A stretch of 64,000 nucleotides of DNA from Anthopleura xanthogrammica (Eukaryota; Cnidaria; Anthozoa; Actiniaria; Actiniidae). Location: NCBI GenBank assembly GCA_964019055.1, contig OZ025209.1, forward strand, positions 7,617,071 through 7,681,070, given 5' to 3'. A program made the translations under genes and the position numbers. Within the stretch, counting starts at the first letter, position 1. Each line of letters begins with the position of its first letter. Below the pieces are notes generated by a model. The model worked only from the letters and a program-made list of their open reading frames with translations. It did no database searches and was not told the origin of the DNA. Below are positions 21,973-35,458 of the stretch, in pieces.

Positions 21973-23945
21973 ATGAGCAAAAAGTGGGGGTTTCAGCAAA
22001 CAGGTCACGCCGTCAGCGAAAAATCTGGTTTTGAGAGCCAAAATGGCCATTTTTCAGTTTTTTGGGCTAAAAAGTTTTTTTTTCCAGCAAAACAGTGTTT
22101 TGGACATCCAAAATGTGCTTTTCTCGGCCAAAACTTGCGTTTAGCAGTGAAAACGTCGTGTTTTGAGCAAAAGAAAATTCTCAGCAAATTTCAGATTTTC
22201 TCAGCAAAAAACAGTTTTTTTGACCAAAAAGCACCTTTACTCAGCCAAAACCGCATTTTTTTTCGCCAAAAAGTCGTGTTTTTATCTCAAGAGGTATTTT
22301 CATGAGCAAAAAGTGGGGGTTTCAGCAAACAGGTCACGCCGTCAGCGAAAAACCTGGTTTTGAGAGCCAAAATGGCCATTTTTCAGTTTTTTGGGCTAAA
22401 AAGTTTTTTTTCCCAGCAAAACAGTGTTTTGGACATCCAAAATGTGCTTTTCTCGGCCAAAACTTGCGTTTAGCAGTGAAAACGTCGTGTTTTGAGCAAA
22501 AGAAAATTCTCAGCAAATTTCAGATTTTCTCAGCAAAAAACAGTTTTTTTGACCAAAAAGCACCTTTACTCAGCCAAAACCGCATTTTTTTTCGCCAAAA
22601 AGTCGTGTTTTTATCTCAAGAGGTATTTTCATGAGCAAAAAGTGGGGGTTTCAGCAAACAGGTCACGCCGTCAGCGAAAAACCTGGTTTTGAGAGCCAAA
22701 ATGGCCATTTTTCAGTTTTTTGGGCTAAAAAGTTTTTTTTTCCAGCAAAACAGTGTTTCGGACATCCAAAATGTGCTTTTCTCGGCCAAAACTTGCGTTT
22801 AGCAGTGAAAACGTCGTGTTTTGAGCAAAAGAAAATTCTCAGCAAATTTCAGATTTTCTCAGCAAAAAACAGTTTTTTTGACCAAAAAGCACCTTTACTC
22901 AGCCAAAACCGCATTTTTTTTCGCCAAAAAGTCGTGTTTTTATCTCAAGAGGTATTTTCATGAGCAAAAAGTGGGGTTTCAGCAAACAGGTCACGCCGTC
23001 AGCGAAAAACCTGGTTTTGAGAGCCAAAATGGCCATTTTTCAGTTTTTTGGGCTAAAAAGTTTTTTTTTCCAGCAAAACAGTGTTTTGGACATCCAAAAT
23101 GTGCTTTTCTCGGCCAAAACTTGCGTTTAGCAGTGAAAACGTCGTGTTTTGAGCAAAAGAAAATTCTCAGCAAATTTCAGATTTTCTCAGCAAAAAACAG
23201 TTTTTTTGACCAAAAAGCACCTTTACTCAGCCAAAACCGCATTTTTTTTCGCCAAAAAGTCGTGTTTTTATCTCAAGAGGTATTTTCATGAGCAAAAAGT
23301 GGGGGTTTCAGCAAACAGGTCACGCCGTCAGCGAAAAATCTGGTTTTGAGAGCCAAAATGGCCATTTTTCAGTTTTTTGGGCTAAAAAGTTTTTTTTTTC
23401 AGCAAAACAGTGTTTTGGACATCCAAAATGTGCTTTTCTCGGCCAAAACTTGCGTTTAGCAGTGAAAACGTCGTGTTTTGAGCAAAAGAAAATTCTCAGC
23501 AAATTTCAGATTTTCTCAGCAAAAAACAGTTTTTTTGACCAAAAAGCACCTTTACTCAGCCAAAACCGCATTTTTTTTCGCCAAAAAGTCGTGTTTTTAT
23601 CTCAAGAGGTATTTTCATGAGCAAAAAGTGGGGGTTTCAGCAAACAGGTCACGCCGTCAGCGAAAAACCTGGTTTTGAGAGCCAAAATGGCCATTTTTCA
23701 GTTTTTTGGGCTAAAAAGTTTTTTTTCCCAGCAAAACAGTGTTTTGGACATCCAAAATGTGCTTTTCTCGGCCAAAACTTGCGTTTAGCAGTGAAAACGT
23801 CGTGTTTTGAGCAAAAGAAAATTCTCAGCAAATTTCAGATTTTCTCAGCAAAAAAGAGTTTTTTTGACCAAAAAGCACCTTTACTCAGCCAAAACCGCAT
23901 TTGTTTTCGCCAAAAAGTCGTGTTTTTATCTCAAGAGGTATTTTC
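21973..23945 (+). repeat. Six monomers with a 1315-bp internal duplication
   Basis: The copies at 21973 and 23288 share aaatctgg (near 22021 and 23336), and their right neighbours (22302 and 23617) both have T8CCC tracts. The offset is 1315 bp, four monomers less one base, because the monomer at 22960 has G4 in place of G5. The gtgtttcgg variant of the preceding dimer reappears at 22759. Confidence 0.75.
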
Positions 23946-24274
23946 ATGAGCAAAAAGTGGGGGTTTCAGCAAACAGGTCACGCCGTCAGCGAAAAACCTG
24001 GTTTTGAGAGCCAAAATGGCCATTTTTCAGTTTTGTGGCCTAAAAAGCTTTTTTTTCCAGCAAAACAGTGTTTTGGACATCCACAATGTGCTTTTCTCGG
24101 CCAAAACTTGCGTTTAGCAGTGAAAACGTCGTGTTTTGAGCAAAAGAAAATTCTCAGCAAATTTCAGATTTTCTCAGCAAAAAACAGTTTTTTTGACCAA
24201 AAAGCACCTTTACTCAGCCAAAACCGCATTTTTTTTCGCCAAAAAGTCGTGTTTTTATCTCAAGAGGTATTTTC
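23946..24274 (+). repeat. Twin monomer 1, four private changes
   Basis: Four changes distinguish this copy: T to G at 24035, G to C at 24039, T to C at 24048 and A to C at 24084. All four recur in the monomer at 28551, at an exact offset of 4605 bp (14 monomers less one base). No other copy inspected has them. The neighbours of the two twins do not match. Confidence 0.9.
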
Positions 24275-26247
24275 ATGAGCAAAAAGTGGGGGTTTCAGCA
24301 AACAGGTCACGCCGTCAGCGAAAAACCTGGTTTTGAGAGCCAAAATGGCCATTTTTCAGTTTTTTGGGCTAAAAAGTTTTTTTTTCCAGAAAAACAGTGT
24401 TTTGGACATCCAAAATGTGCTTTTCTCGGCCAAAACTTGCGTTTAGCAGTGAAAACGTCGTGTTTTGAGCAAAAGAAAATTCTCCGCAAATTTCAGATTT
24501 TCTCAGCAAAAAACAGTTTTTTGGACCAAAAAGCACCTTTACTCAGCCAAAACCGCATTTTTTTCCGCCAAAAAGTCGTGTTTTTATCTCAAGAGGTATT
24601 TTCATGAGCAAAAAGTGGGGGTTTCAGCAAACAGGTCACGCCGTCAGCGAAAAACCTGGTTTTGAGAGCCAAAATGGCCATTTTTCAGTTTTTTGGGCTA
24701 AAAAGTTTTTTTTTCCAGCAAAACAGTGTTTTGGACATCCAAAATGTGCTTTTCTCGGCCAAAACTTGCGTTTAGCAGTGAAAACGTCGTGTTTTGAGCA
24801 AAAGAAAATTCTCAGCAAATTTCAGATTTTCTCAGCAAAAAACAGTTTTTTTGACCAAAAAGCACCTTTACTCAGCCAAAAGCGCATTTTTTTTCGCCAA
24901 AAAGTCGTGTTTTTATCTCAAGAGGTATTTTCATGAGCAAAAAGTGGGGGTTTCAGCAAACAGGTCACGCCGTCAGCGAAAAACCTGGTTTTGAGAGCCA
25001 AAATGGCCATTTTTCAGTTTTTTGGGCTAAAAAGTTTTTTTTTCCAGCAAAACAGTGTTTTGGACATCCAAAATGTGCTTTTCTCGGCCAAAACTTGCGT
25101 TTAGCAGTGAAAACGTCGTGTTTTGAGCAAAAGAAAATTCTCAGCAAATTTCAGATTTTCTCAGCAAAAAACAGTTTTTTGGACCAAAAAGCACCTTTAC
25201 TCAGCCAAAACCGCATTTTTTTTCGCCAAAAAGTCGTGTTTTTATCTGAAGAGGTATTTTCATGAGCAAAAAGTGGGGGTTTCAGCAAACAGGTCACGCC
25301 GTCAGCGAAAAACCTGGTTTTGAGAGCCAAAATGGCCATTTTTCAGTTTTTTGGGCTAAAAAGTTTTTTTTTCCAGCAAAACAGTGTTTTGGACATCCAA
25401 AATGTGCTTTTCTCGGCCAAAACTTGCGTTTAGCAGTGAAAACGTCGTGTTTTGAGCAAAAGAAAATTCTCAGCAAATTTCAGATTTTCTCAGCAAAAAA
25501 CAGTTTTTTGGACCAAAAAGCACCTTTACTCAGCCAAAACCGCATTTTTTTTCGCCAAAAAGTCGTGTTTTTATCTCAAGAGGTATTTTCATGAGCAAAA
25601 AGTGGGGGTTTCAGCAAACAGGTCACGCCGTCAGCGAAAAACCTGGTTTTGAGAGCCAAAATGGCCATTTTTCAGTTTTTTGGGCTAAAAAGTTTTTTTT
25701 TCCAGCAAAACAGTGTTTTGGACATCCAAAATGTGCTTTTCTCGGCCAAAACTTGCGTTTAGCAGTGAAAACGTCGTGTTTTGAGCAAAAGAAAATTCTC
25801 AGCAAATTTCAGATTTTCTCAGCAAAAAACAGTTTTTTGGACCAAAAAGCACCTTTACTCAGCCAAAAGCGCATTTTTTTTCGCCAAAAAGTCGTGTTTT
25901 TATCTCAAGAGGTATTTTCATGAGCAAAAAGTGGGGGTTTCAGCAAACAGGTCACGCCGTCAGCGAAAAACCTGGTTTTGAGAGCCAAAATGGCCATTTT
26001 TCAGTTTTTTGGGCTAAAAAGTTTTTTTTCCAGCAAAACAGTGTTTTGGACATCCAAAATGTGCTTTTCTCGGCCAAAACTTGCGTTTAGCAGTGAAACC
26101 GTCGTGTTTTGAGCAAAAGAAAATTCTCAGCAAATTTCAGATTTTCTCAGCAAAATACAGTTTTTTGGACCAAAAAGCACCTTTACTCAGCCAAAACCGC
26201 ATTTTTTTTCGCCAAAAAGTCGTGTTTTTATCTCAAGAGGTATTTTC
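24275..26247 (+). repeat. Six monomers with scattered single variants
   Basis: Variants include ccagaaaaac near 24388, ctccgcaaa near 24483, tctgaagagg near 25248, gaaaccgtc near 26098 and caaaatacag near 26153. Most copies carry the ttggacc form. No higher-order unit was seen. Confidence 0.85.
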
Positions 26248-28550
26248 ATGAGCAAAAAGTGGGGGTTTCAGCAAACAGGTCACGCCGTCAGCGAAAAACC
26301 TGGTTTTGAGAGCCAAAATGGCCATTTTTCAGTTTTTTGGGCTAAAAAGTTTTTTTTTCCAGCAAAACAGTGTTTTGGACATCCAAAATGTGCTTTTCTC
26401 GGCCAAAACTTGCGTTTAGCAGTGAAAACGTCGTGTTTTGAGCAAAAGAAAATTCTCAGCAAATTTCAGATTTTCTCAGCAAAAAACAGTTTTTTTGACC
26501 AAAAAGCACCTTTACTCAGCCAAGACCGCATTTTTTTTCGCCAAAAAGTCGTGTTTTTATCTCAAGAGGTATTTTCATGAGCAAAAAGTGGGGGTTTCAG
26601 CAAACAGGTCACGCCGTCAGCGAAAAACCTGGTTTTGAGAGCCAAAATGGCCATTTTTCAGTTTTTTGGGCTAAAAAGTTTTTTTTTCCAGCAAAACAGT
26701 GTTTTGGAAATCCAAAATGTGCTTTTCTCGGCCAAAACTTGCGTTTAGCAGTGAAAACGTCGTGTTTTGAGCAAAAGAAAATTCTCAGCAAATTTCAGAT
26801 TTTCTCAGCAAAAAACAGTTTTTTTGACCAAAAAGCACCTTTACTCAGCCAAGACCGCATTTTTTTTCGCCAAAAAGTCGTGTTTTTATCTCAAGAGGTA
26901 TTTTCATGAGCAAAAAGTGGGGGTTTCAGCAAACAGGTCACGCCATCAGCGAAAAACCTGGTTTTGAGAGCCAAAATGGCCATTTTTCAGTTTTTTGGGC
27001 TAAAAAGTTTTTTTTTCCAGCAAAACAGTGTTTTGGACATCCAAAATGTGCTTTTCTCGGCCAAAACTTGCGTTTAGCAGTGAAAACGTCGTGTTTTGAG
27101 CAAAAGAAAATTCTCAGCAAATTTCAGATTTTCTCAGCAAAAAACAGTTTTTTTGACCAAAAAGCACCTTTACTCAGCCAAGACCGCATTTTTTTTCGCC
27201 AAAAAGTCGTGTTTTTATCTCAAGAGGTATTTTCATGAGCAAAAAGTGGGGGTTTCAGCAAACAGGTCACGCCGTCAGCGAAAAACCTGGTTTTGAGAGC
27301 CAAAATGGCCATTTTTCAGTTTTTTGGGCTAAAAAGTTTTTTTTTCCAGCAAAACAGTGTTTTGGACATCCAAAATGTGCTTTTCTCGGCCAAAACTTGC
27401 GTTTAGCAGTGAAAACGTCGTGTTTTGAGCAAAAGAAAATTCTCAGCAAATTTCAGATTTTCTCAGCAAAAAACAGTTTTTTTGACCAAAAAGCACCTTT
27501 ACTCAGCCAAGACCGCATTTTTTTTCGCCAAAAAGTCGTGTTTTTATCTCAAGAGGTATTTTCATGAGCAAAAAGTGGGGGTTTCAGCAAACAGGTCACG
27601 CCGTCAGCGAAAAACCTGGTTTTGAGAGCCAAAATGGCCATTTTTCAGTTTTTTGGGCTAAAAAGTTTTTTTTTCCAGCAAAACAGTGTTTTGGAAATCC
27701 AAAATGTGCTTTTCTCGGCCAAAACTTGCGTTTAGCAGTGAAAACGTCGTGTTTTGAGCAAAAGAAAATTCTCAGCAAATTTCAGATTTTCTCAGCAAAA
27801 AACAGTTTTTTTGACCAAAAAGCACCTTTACTCAGCCAAGACCGCATTTTTTTTCGCCAAAAAGTCGTGTTTTTATCTCAAGAGGTATTTTCATGAGCAA
27901 AAAGTGGGGGTTTCAGCAAACAGGTCACGCCATCAGCGAAAAACCTGGTTTTGAGAGCCAAAATGGCCATTTTTCAGTTTTTTGGGCTAAAAAGTTTTTT
28001 TTTCCAGCAAAACAGTGTTTTGGACATCCAAAATGTGCTTTTCTCGGCCAAAACTTGCGTTTAGCAGTGAAAACGTCGTGTTTTGAGCAAAAGAAAATTC
28101 TCAGCAAATTTCAGATTTTCTCAGCAAAAAACAGTTTTTTTGACCAAAAAGCACCTTTACTCAGCCAAGACCGCATTTTTTTTCGCCAAAAAGTCGTGTT
28201 TTTATCTCAAGAGGTATTTTCATGAGCAAAAAGTGGGGGTTTCAGCAAACAGGTCACGCCGTCAGCGAAAAACCTGGTTTTGAGAGCCAAAATGGCCATT
28301 TTTCAGTTTTTTGGGCTAAAAAGTTTTTTTTTCCAGCAAAACAGTGTTTTGGACATCCAAAATGTGCTTTTCTCGGCCAAAACTTGCGTTTAGCAGTGAA
28401 AACGTCGTGTTTTGAGCAAAAGAAAATTCTCAGCAAATTTCAGATTTTCTCAGCAAAAAACAGTTTTTTTGACCAAAAAGCACCTTTACTCAGCCAAGAC
28501 CGCATTTTTTTTCGCCAAAAAGTCGTGTTTTTATCTCAAGAGGTATTTTC
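26248..28550 (+). repeat. 987-bp trimer, two copies, in a run sharing ccaagaccgc
   Basis: All seven monomers (26248, 26577, 26906, 27235, 27564, 27893, 28222) carry ccaagaccgc. The trimers are 26577-27563 and 27564-28550. In each, member 1 has ggaaatcc (26709, 27696), member 2 has cgccatcagc (26945, 27932) and member 3 has neither. All marks are exactly 987 bp apart, and no other differences were noticed, so the duplication is very recent or an assembly duplication. Confidence 0.9.
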
Positions 28551-28878
28551 ATGAGCAAAAAGTGGGGGTTTCAGCAAACAGGTCACGCCGTCAGCGAAAA
28601 ACCTGGTTTTGAGAGCCAAAATGGCCATTTTTCAGTTTTGTGGCCTAAAAAGCTTTTTTTTCCAGCAAAACAGTGTTTTGGACATCCACAATGTGCTTTT
28701 CTCGGCCAAAACTTGCGTTTAGCAGTGAAAACGTCGTGTTTTGAGCAAAAGAAAATTCTCAGCAAATTTCAGATTTTCTCAGCAAAAAACAGTTTTTTGG
28801 ACCAAAAAGCACCTTTACTCAGCCAAAACCGCATTTTTTTCGCCAAAAAGTCGTGTTTTTATCTCAAGAGGTATTTTC
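28551..28878 (+). repeat. Twin monomer 2 (328 bp)
   Basis: This copy shares four private changes with the monomer at 23946 (here at 28640, 28644, 28653 and 28689). It differs in the right half: ttggacc for tttgacc, and T7 for T8 in segment 14. The shared part is the left half to middle, so transfer of a tract shorter than a monomer is possible. Confidence 0.85.
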
Positions 28879-31800
28879 ATGAGCAAAAAGTGGGGGTTTC
28901 AGCAAACAGGTCACGCCGTCAGCGAAAAACCTGGTTTTGAGAGCCAAAATGGCCATTTTTCAGTTTTTTGGGCTAAAAAGTTTTTTTTTCCAGCAAAACA
29001 GTGTTTTGGACATCCAAAATGTGCTTTTCTCGGCCAAAACTTGCGTTTAGCAGTGAAAACGTCGTGTTTTGAGCAAAAGAAAATTCTCAGCAAATTTCAG
29101 ATTTTCTCAGCAAAAAACAGTTTTTTGGACCAAAAAGCACCTTTACTCAGCCAAAAGCGCATTTTTTTTCGCCAAAAAGTCGTGTTTTTATCTCAAGAGG
29201 TATTTTCATGAGCAAAAAGTGGGGGTTTCAGCAAACAGGTCACGCCGTCAGCGAAAAACCTGGTTTTGAGAGCCAAAATGGCCATTTTTCAGTTTTTTGG
29301 GCTAAAAAGTTTTTTTTCCCAGCAAAACAGTGTTTTGGACATCCAAAATGTGCTTTTCTCGGCCAAAACTTGCGTTTAGCAGTGAAAACGTCGTGTTTTG
29401 AGCAAAAGAAAATTCTCAGCAAATTTCAGATTTTCTCAGCAAAAAACAGTTTTTTTGACCAAAAAGCACCTTTACTCAGCCAAAACCGCATTTTTTTTCG
29501 CCAAAAAGTCGTGTTTTTATCTCAAGAGGTATTTTCATGACCAAAAAGTGGGGGTTTCAGCAAACAGGTCACGCCGTCAGCGAAAAACCTGGTTTTGAGA
29601 GCCAAAATGGCCATTTTTCAGTTTTTTGGGCTAAAAAGTTTTTTTTTCCAGCAAAACAGTGTTTTGGACATCCAAAATGTGCTTTTCTCGGCCAAAACTT
29701 GCGTTTAGCAGTGAAAACGTCGTGTTTTGAGCAAAAGAAAATTCTCAGCAAATTTCAGATTTTCTCAGCAAAAAACAGTTTTTTTGACCAAAAAGCACCT
29801 TTACTCAGCCAAAAGCGCATTTTTTTTCGCCAAAAAGTCGTGTTTTTATCTCAAGAGGTATTTTCATGAGCAAAAAGTGGGGGTTTCAGCAAACAGGTCA
29901 CGCCGTCAGCGAAAAACCTGGTTTTGAGAGCCAAAATGGCCATTTTTCAGTTTTTTGGGCTAAAAAGTTTTTTTTTCCAGCAAAACAGTGTTTTGGACAT
30001 CCAAAATGTGCTTTTCTCGGCCAAAACTTGCGTTTAGCAGTGAAAACGTCGTGTTTTGAGCAAAAGAAAATTCTCAGCAAATTTCAGATTTTCTCAGCAA
30101 AAAACAGTTTTTTTGACCAAAAAGCACCTTTACTCAGCCAAAAGCGCATTTTTTTTCGCCAAAAAGTCGTGTTTTTATCTCAAGAGGTATTTTCATGAGC
30201 AAAAAGTGGGGGTTTCAGCAAACAGGTCACGCCGTCAGCGAAAAACCTGGTTTTGAGAGCCAAAATGGCCATTTTTCAGTTTTTTGGGCTAAAAAGTTTT
30301 TTTTCCCAGCAAAACAGTGTTTTGGACATCCAAAATGTGCTTTTCTCGGCCAAAACTTGCGTTTAGCAGTGAAAACATCGTGTTTTGAGCAAAAGAAAAT
30401 TCTCAGCAAATTTAAGATTTTCTCAGCAAAAAACAGTTTTTTTGACCAAAAAGCACCTTTACTCAGCCAAAACCGCATTTTTTTCCGCCAAAAAGTCGTG
30501 TTTTTATCTCAAGAGGTATTTTCATGAGCAAAAAGTGGGGGTTTCAGCAAACAGGTCACGCCGTCAGCGAAAAACCTGGTTTTGAGAGCCAAAATGGCCA
30601 TTTTTCAGTTTTTTGGGCTAAAAAGTTTTTTTTTCCAGCAAAACAGTGTTTTGGACATCCAAAATGTGCTTTTCTCGGCCAAAACTTGCGTTTAGCAGTG
30701 AAAACGTCGTGTTTTGAGCAAAAGAAAATTCTCAGCAAATTTCAGATTTTCTCAGCAAAAAACAGTTTTTTTGACCAAAAAGCACCTTTACTCAGCCAAA
30801 ACCGCATTTTTTTTCGCCAAAAAGTCGTGTTTTTATCTCAAGAGGTATTTTCATGAGCAAAAAGTGGGGGTTTCAGCAAACAGGTCACGCCGTCAGCGAA
30901 AAACCTGGTTTTGAGAGCCAAAATGGCCATTTTTCAGTTTTTTGGGCTAAAAAGTTTTTTTTTCCAGCAAAACAGTGTTTTGGACATCCAAAATGTGCTT
31001 TTCTCGGCCAAAACTTGCGTTTAGCAGTGAAAACGTCGTGTTTTGAGCAAAAGAAAATTCTCAGCAAATTTCAGATTTTCTCAGCAAAAAACAGTTTTTT
31101 TGACCAAAAAGCACCTTTACTCAGCCAAAACCGCATTTTTTTTCGCCAAAAAGTCGTGTTTTTATCTCAAGAGGTATTTTCATGAGCAAAAAGTGGGGGT
31201 TTCAGCAAACAGGTCACGCCGTCAGCGAAAAACCTGGTTTTGAGAGCCAAAATGGCCATTTTTCAGTTTTTTGGGCTAAAAAGTTTTTTTTTCCAGCAAA
31301 ACAGTGTTTTGGACATCCAAAATGTGCTTTTCTCGGCCAAAACTTGCGTTTAGCAGTGAAAACGTCGTGTTTTGAGCAAAAGAAAATTCTCAGCAAATTT
31401 CAGATTTTCTCAGCAAAAAACAGTTTTTTTGACCAAAAAGCACCTTTACTCAGCCAAAACCGCATTTTGTTTCCGCCAAAAAGTCGTGTTTTTATCTCAA
31501 GAGGTATTTTCATGAGCAAAAAGTGGGGGTTTCAGCAAACAGGTCACGCCGTCAGCGAAAAACCTGGTTTTGAGAGCCAAAATGGCCATTTTTCAGTTTT
31601 TTGGGCTAAAAAGTTTTTTTTTCCAGCAAAACAGTGTTTTGGACTTCCAAAATGTGCTTTTCTCGGCCAAAACTTGCGTTTAGCAGTGAAAACGTCGTGT
31701 TTTGAGCAAAAGAAAATTCTCAGCAAATTTCAGATTTTCTCAGCAAAAAACAGTTTTTTGGACCAAAAAGCACCTTTACTCAGCCAAAACCGCATTTTTT

Positions 31801-34800
31801 TCCGCCAAAAAGTCGTGTTTTTATCTCAAGAGGTATTTTCATGAGCAAAAAGTGGGGGTTTGAGCAAACAGGTCACGCCGTCAGCGAAAAACCTGGTTTT
31901 GAGAGCCAAAATGGCCATTTTTCAGTTTTTTGGGCTAAAAAGTTTTTTTTCCAGCAAAACAGTGTTTTGGACATCCAAAATGTGCTTTTCTCGGCCAAAA
32001 CTTGCGTTTAGCAGTGAAAACGTCGTGTTTTGAGCAAAAGAAAATTCTCAGCAAATTTCAGATTTTCTCAGCAAAAAACAGTTTTTTGGACCAAAAAGCA
32101 CCTTTACTCAGCCAAAAGCGCATTTTTTTTCGCCAAAAAGTCGTGTTTTTATCTCAAGAGGTATTTTCATGAGCAAAAAGTGGGGGTTTCAGCAAACAGG
32201 TCACGCCGTCAGCGAAAAACCTGGTTTTGAGAGCCAAAATGGCCATTTTTCAGTTTTTTGGGCTAAAAAGTTTTTTTTCCCAGCAAAACAGTGTTTTGGA
32301 CATCCAAAATGTGCTTTTCTCGGCCAAAACTTGCGTTTAGCAGTGAAAACGTCGTGTTTTGAGCAAAAGAAAATTCTCAGCAAATTTCAGATTTTCTCAG
32401 CAAAAAACAGTTTTTTGGACCAAAAAGCACCTTTACTCAGCCAAAACCGCATTTTTTTTCGCCAAAAAGTCGTGTTTTTATCTCAAGAGGTATTTTCATG
32501 AGCAAAAAGTGGGGGTTTCAGCAAACAGGTCACGCCGTCAGCGAAAAACCTGGTTTTGAGAGCCAAAATGGCCATTTTTCAGTTTTTTGGGCTAAAAAGT
32601 TTTTTTTTCCAGCAAAACAGTGTTTTGGACATCCAAAATGTGCTTTTCTCGGCCAAAACTTGCGTTTAGCAGTGAAAACGTCGTGTTTTGAGCAAAAGAA
32701 AATTCTCAGCAAATTTCAGATTTTCTCAGCAAAATACAGTTTTTTTGACCAAAAAGCACCTTTACTCAGCCAAAACCGCATTTTTTTTCGCCAAAAAGTC
32801 GTGTTTTTATCTCAAGAGGTATTTTCATGAGCAAAAAGTGGGGGTTTCAGCAAACAGGTCACGCCGTCAGCGAAAAACCTGGTTTTGAGAGCCAAAATGG
32901 CCATTTTTCAGTTTTTTGGGCTAAAAAGTTTTTTTTTTCAGCAAAACAGTGTTTTGGACATCCAAAATGTGCTTTTCTCGGCCAAAACTTGCGTTTAGCA
33001 GTGAAAACGTCGTGTTTTGAGCAAAAGAAAATTCTCAGCAAATTTCAGATTTTCTCAGCAAAAAACAGTTTTTTTGACCAAAAAGCACCTTTACTCAGCC
33101 AAAAGCGCATTTTTTTTCGCCAAAAAGTCGTGTTTTTATCTCAAGAGGTATTTTCATGAGCAAAAAGTGGGGGTTTCAGCAAACAGGTCACGCCGTCAGC
33201 GAAAAACCTGGTTTTGAGAGCCAAAATGGCCATTTTTCAGTTTTTTGGGCTAAAAAGTTTTTTTTCCCAGCAAAACAGTGTTTTGGACATCCAAAATGTG
33301 CTTTTCTCGGCCAAAACTTGCGTTTAGCAGTGAAAACGTCGTGTTTTGAGCAAAAGAAAATTCTCAGCAAATTTCAGATTTTCTCAGCAAAAAACAGTTT
33401 TTTTGACCAAAAAGCACCTTTACTCAGCCAAAAGCGCATTTTTTTTCGCCAAAAAGTCGTGTTTTTATCTCAAGAGGTATTTTCATGAGCAAAAAGTGGG
33501 GGTTTCAGCAAACAGGTCACGCCGTCAGCGAAAAACCTGGTTTTGAGAGCCAAAATGGCCATTTTTCAGTTTTTTGGGCTAAAAAGTTTTTTTTTCCAGC
33601 AAAACAGTGTTTTGGACATCCAAAATGTGCTTTTCTCGGCCAAAACTTGCGTTTAGCAGTGAAAACGTCGTGTTTTGAGGAAAAGAAAATTCTCAGCAAA
33701 TTTCAGATTTTCTCAGCAAAAAACAGTTTTTTTGACCAAAAAGCACCTTTACTCAGCCAAAACCGCATTTTTTTTCGCCAAAAAGTCGTGTTTTTATCTC
33801 AAGAGGTATTTTCATGAGCAAAAAGTGGGGGTTTCAGCAAACAGGTCACGCCGTCAGCGAAAAACCTGGTTTTGAGAGCCAAAATGGCCATTTTTCAGTT
33901 TTTTGGGCTAAAAAGTTTTTTTTTCCAGCAAAACAGTGTTTTGGACATCCAAAATGTGCTTTTCTCGGCCAAAACTTGCGTTTAGCAGTGAAAACGTCGT
34001 GTTTTGAGCAAAAGAAAATTCTCAGCAAATTTCAGATTTTCTCAGCAAAAAACAGTTTTTTTGACCAAAAAGCACCTCTACTCAGCCAAAAGCGCATTTT
34101 TTTTCGCCAAAAAGTCGTGTTTTTATCTCAAGAGGTATTTTCATGAGCAAAAAGTGGGGGTTTCAGCAAACAGGTCACGCCGTCAGCGAAAAACCTGGTT
34201 TTGAGAGCCAAAATGGCCATTTTTCAGTTTTTTGGGCTAAAAAGTTTTTTTTTCCAGCAAAACAGTGTTTTGGACATCCAAAATGTGCTTTTCTCGGCCA
34301 AAACTTGCGTTTAGCAGTGAAAACGTCGTGTTTTGAGCAAAAGAAAATTCTCAGCAAATTTCAGATTTTCTCAGCAAAAAACAGTTTTTTTGACCAAAAA
34401 GCACCTTTACTCAGCCAAAAGCGCATTTTTTTTCGCCAAAAAGTCGTGTTTTTATCTCAAGAGGTATTTTCATGAGCAAAAAGTGGGGGTTTCAGCAAAC
34501 AGGTCACGCCGTCAGCGAAAAACCTGGTTTTGAGAGCCAAAATGGCCATTTTTCAGTTTTTTGGGCTAAAAAGTTTTTTTTCCCAGCAAAACAGTGTTTT
34601 GGACGTCCAAAATGTGCTTTTCTCGGCCAAAACTTGCGTTTAGCAGTGAAAACGTCGTGTTTTGAGCAAAAGAAAATTCTCAGCAAATTTCAGATTTTCT
34701 CAGCAAAAAACAGTTTTTTTGACCAAAAAGCACCTTTACTCAGCCAAAATAGCATTTTTTTTCGCCAAAAAGTCGTGTTTTTATCTCAAGAGGTATTTTC

Positions 34801-35458
34801 ATGAGCAAAAAGTGGGGGTTTCAGCAAACAGGTCACGCCGTCAGCGAAAAACCTGGTTTTGAGAGCCAAAATGGCCATTTTTCAGTTTTTTGGGCTAAAA
34901 AGTTTTTTTTTCCAGCAAAACAGTGTTTTGGACATCCAAAATGTGCTTTTCTCGGCCAAAACTTGCGTTTAGCAGTGAAAACGTCGTGTTTTGAGCAAAA
35001 GAAAATTCTCAGCAAATTTCAGATTTTCTCAGCAAAAAACAGTTTTTTTGACCAAAAAGCACCTTTACTCAGCCGAAAGCGCATTTTTTTTCGCCAAAAA
35101 GTCGTGTTTTTATCTCAAGAGGTATTTTCATGAGCAAAAAGTGGGGGTTTCAGCAAACAGGTCACGCCGTCAGCGAAAAACCTGGTTTTGAGAGCCAAAA
35201 TGGCCATTTTTCAGTTTTTTGGGCTAAAAAGTTTTTTTTTCCAGCAAAACAGTGTTTTGGACATCCAAAATGTGCTTTTCTCGGCCAAAACTTGCGTTTA
35301 GCAGTGAAAACGTCGTGTTTTGAGCAAAAGAAAATTCTCAGCAAATTTCAGATTTTCTCAGCAAAAAACAGTTTTTTTGACCAAAAAGCACCTTTACTCA
35401 GCCAAAAGCGCATTTTTTTTCGCCAAAAAGTCGTGTTTTTATCTCAAGAGGTATTTTC
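28879..35458 (+). repeat. About twenty monomers, few shared variants
   Basis: The copies alternate between ccaaaacc and ccaaaagc forms and between tttgacc and ttggacc forms. Private changes include catgaccaaa near 29537, gaaaacatcg near 30376, tttaagatt near 30413, cattttgtttccgcc near 31464, tttgagcaaac near 31861, gaggaaaag near 33679, ggacgtcc near 34604 and agccgaaagc near 35074. No clear multi-monomer unit was recognised. Confidence 0.85.
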
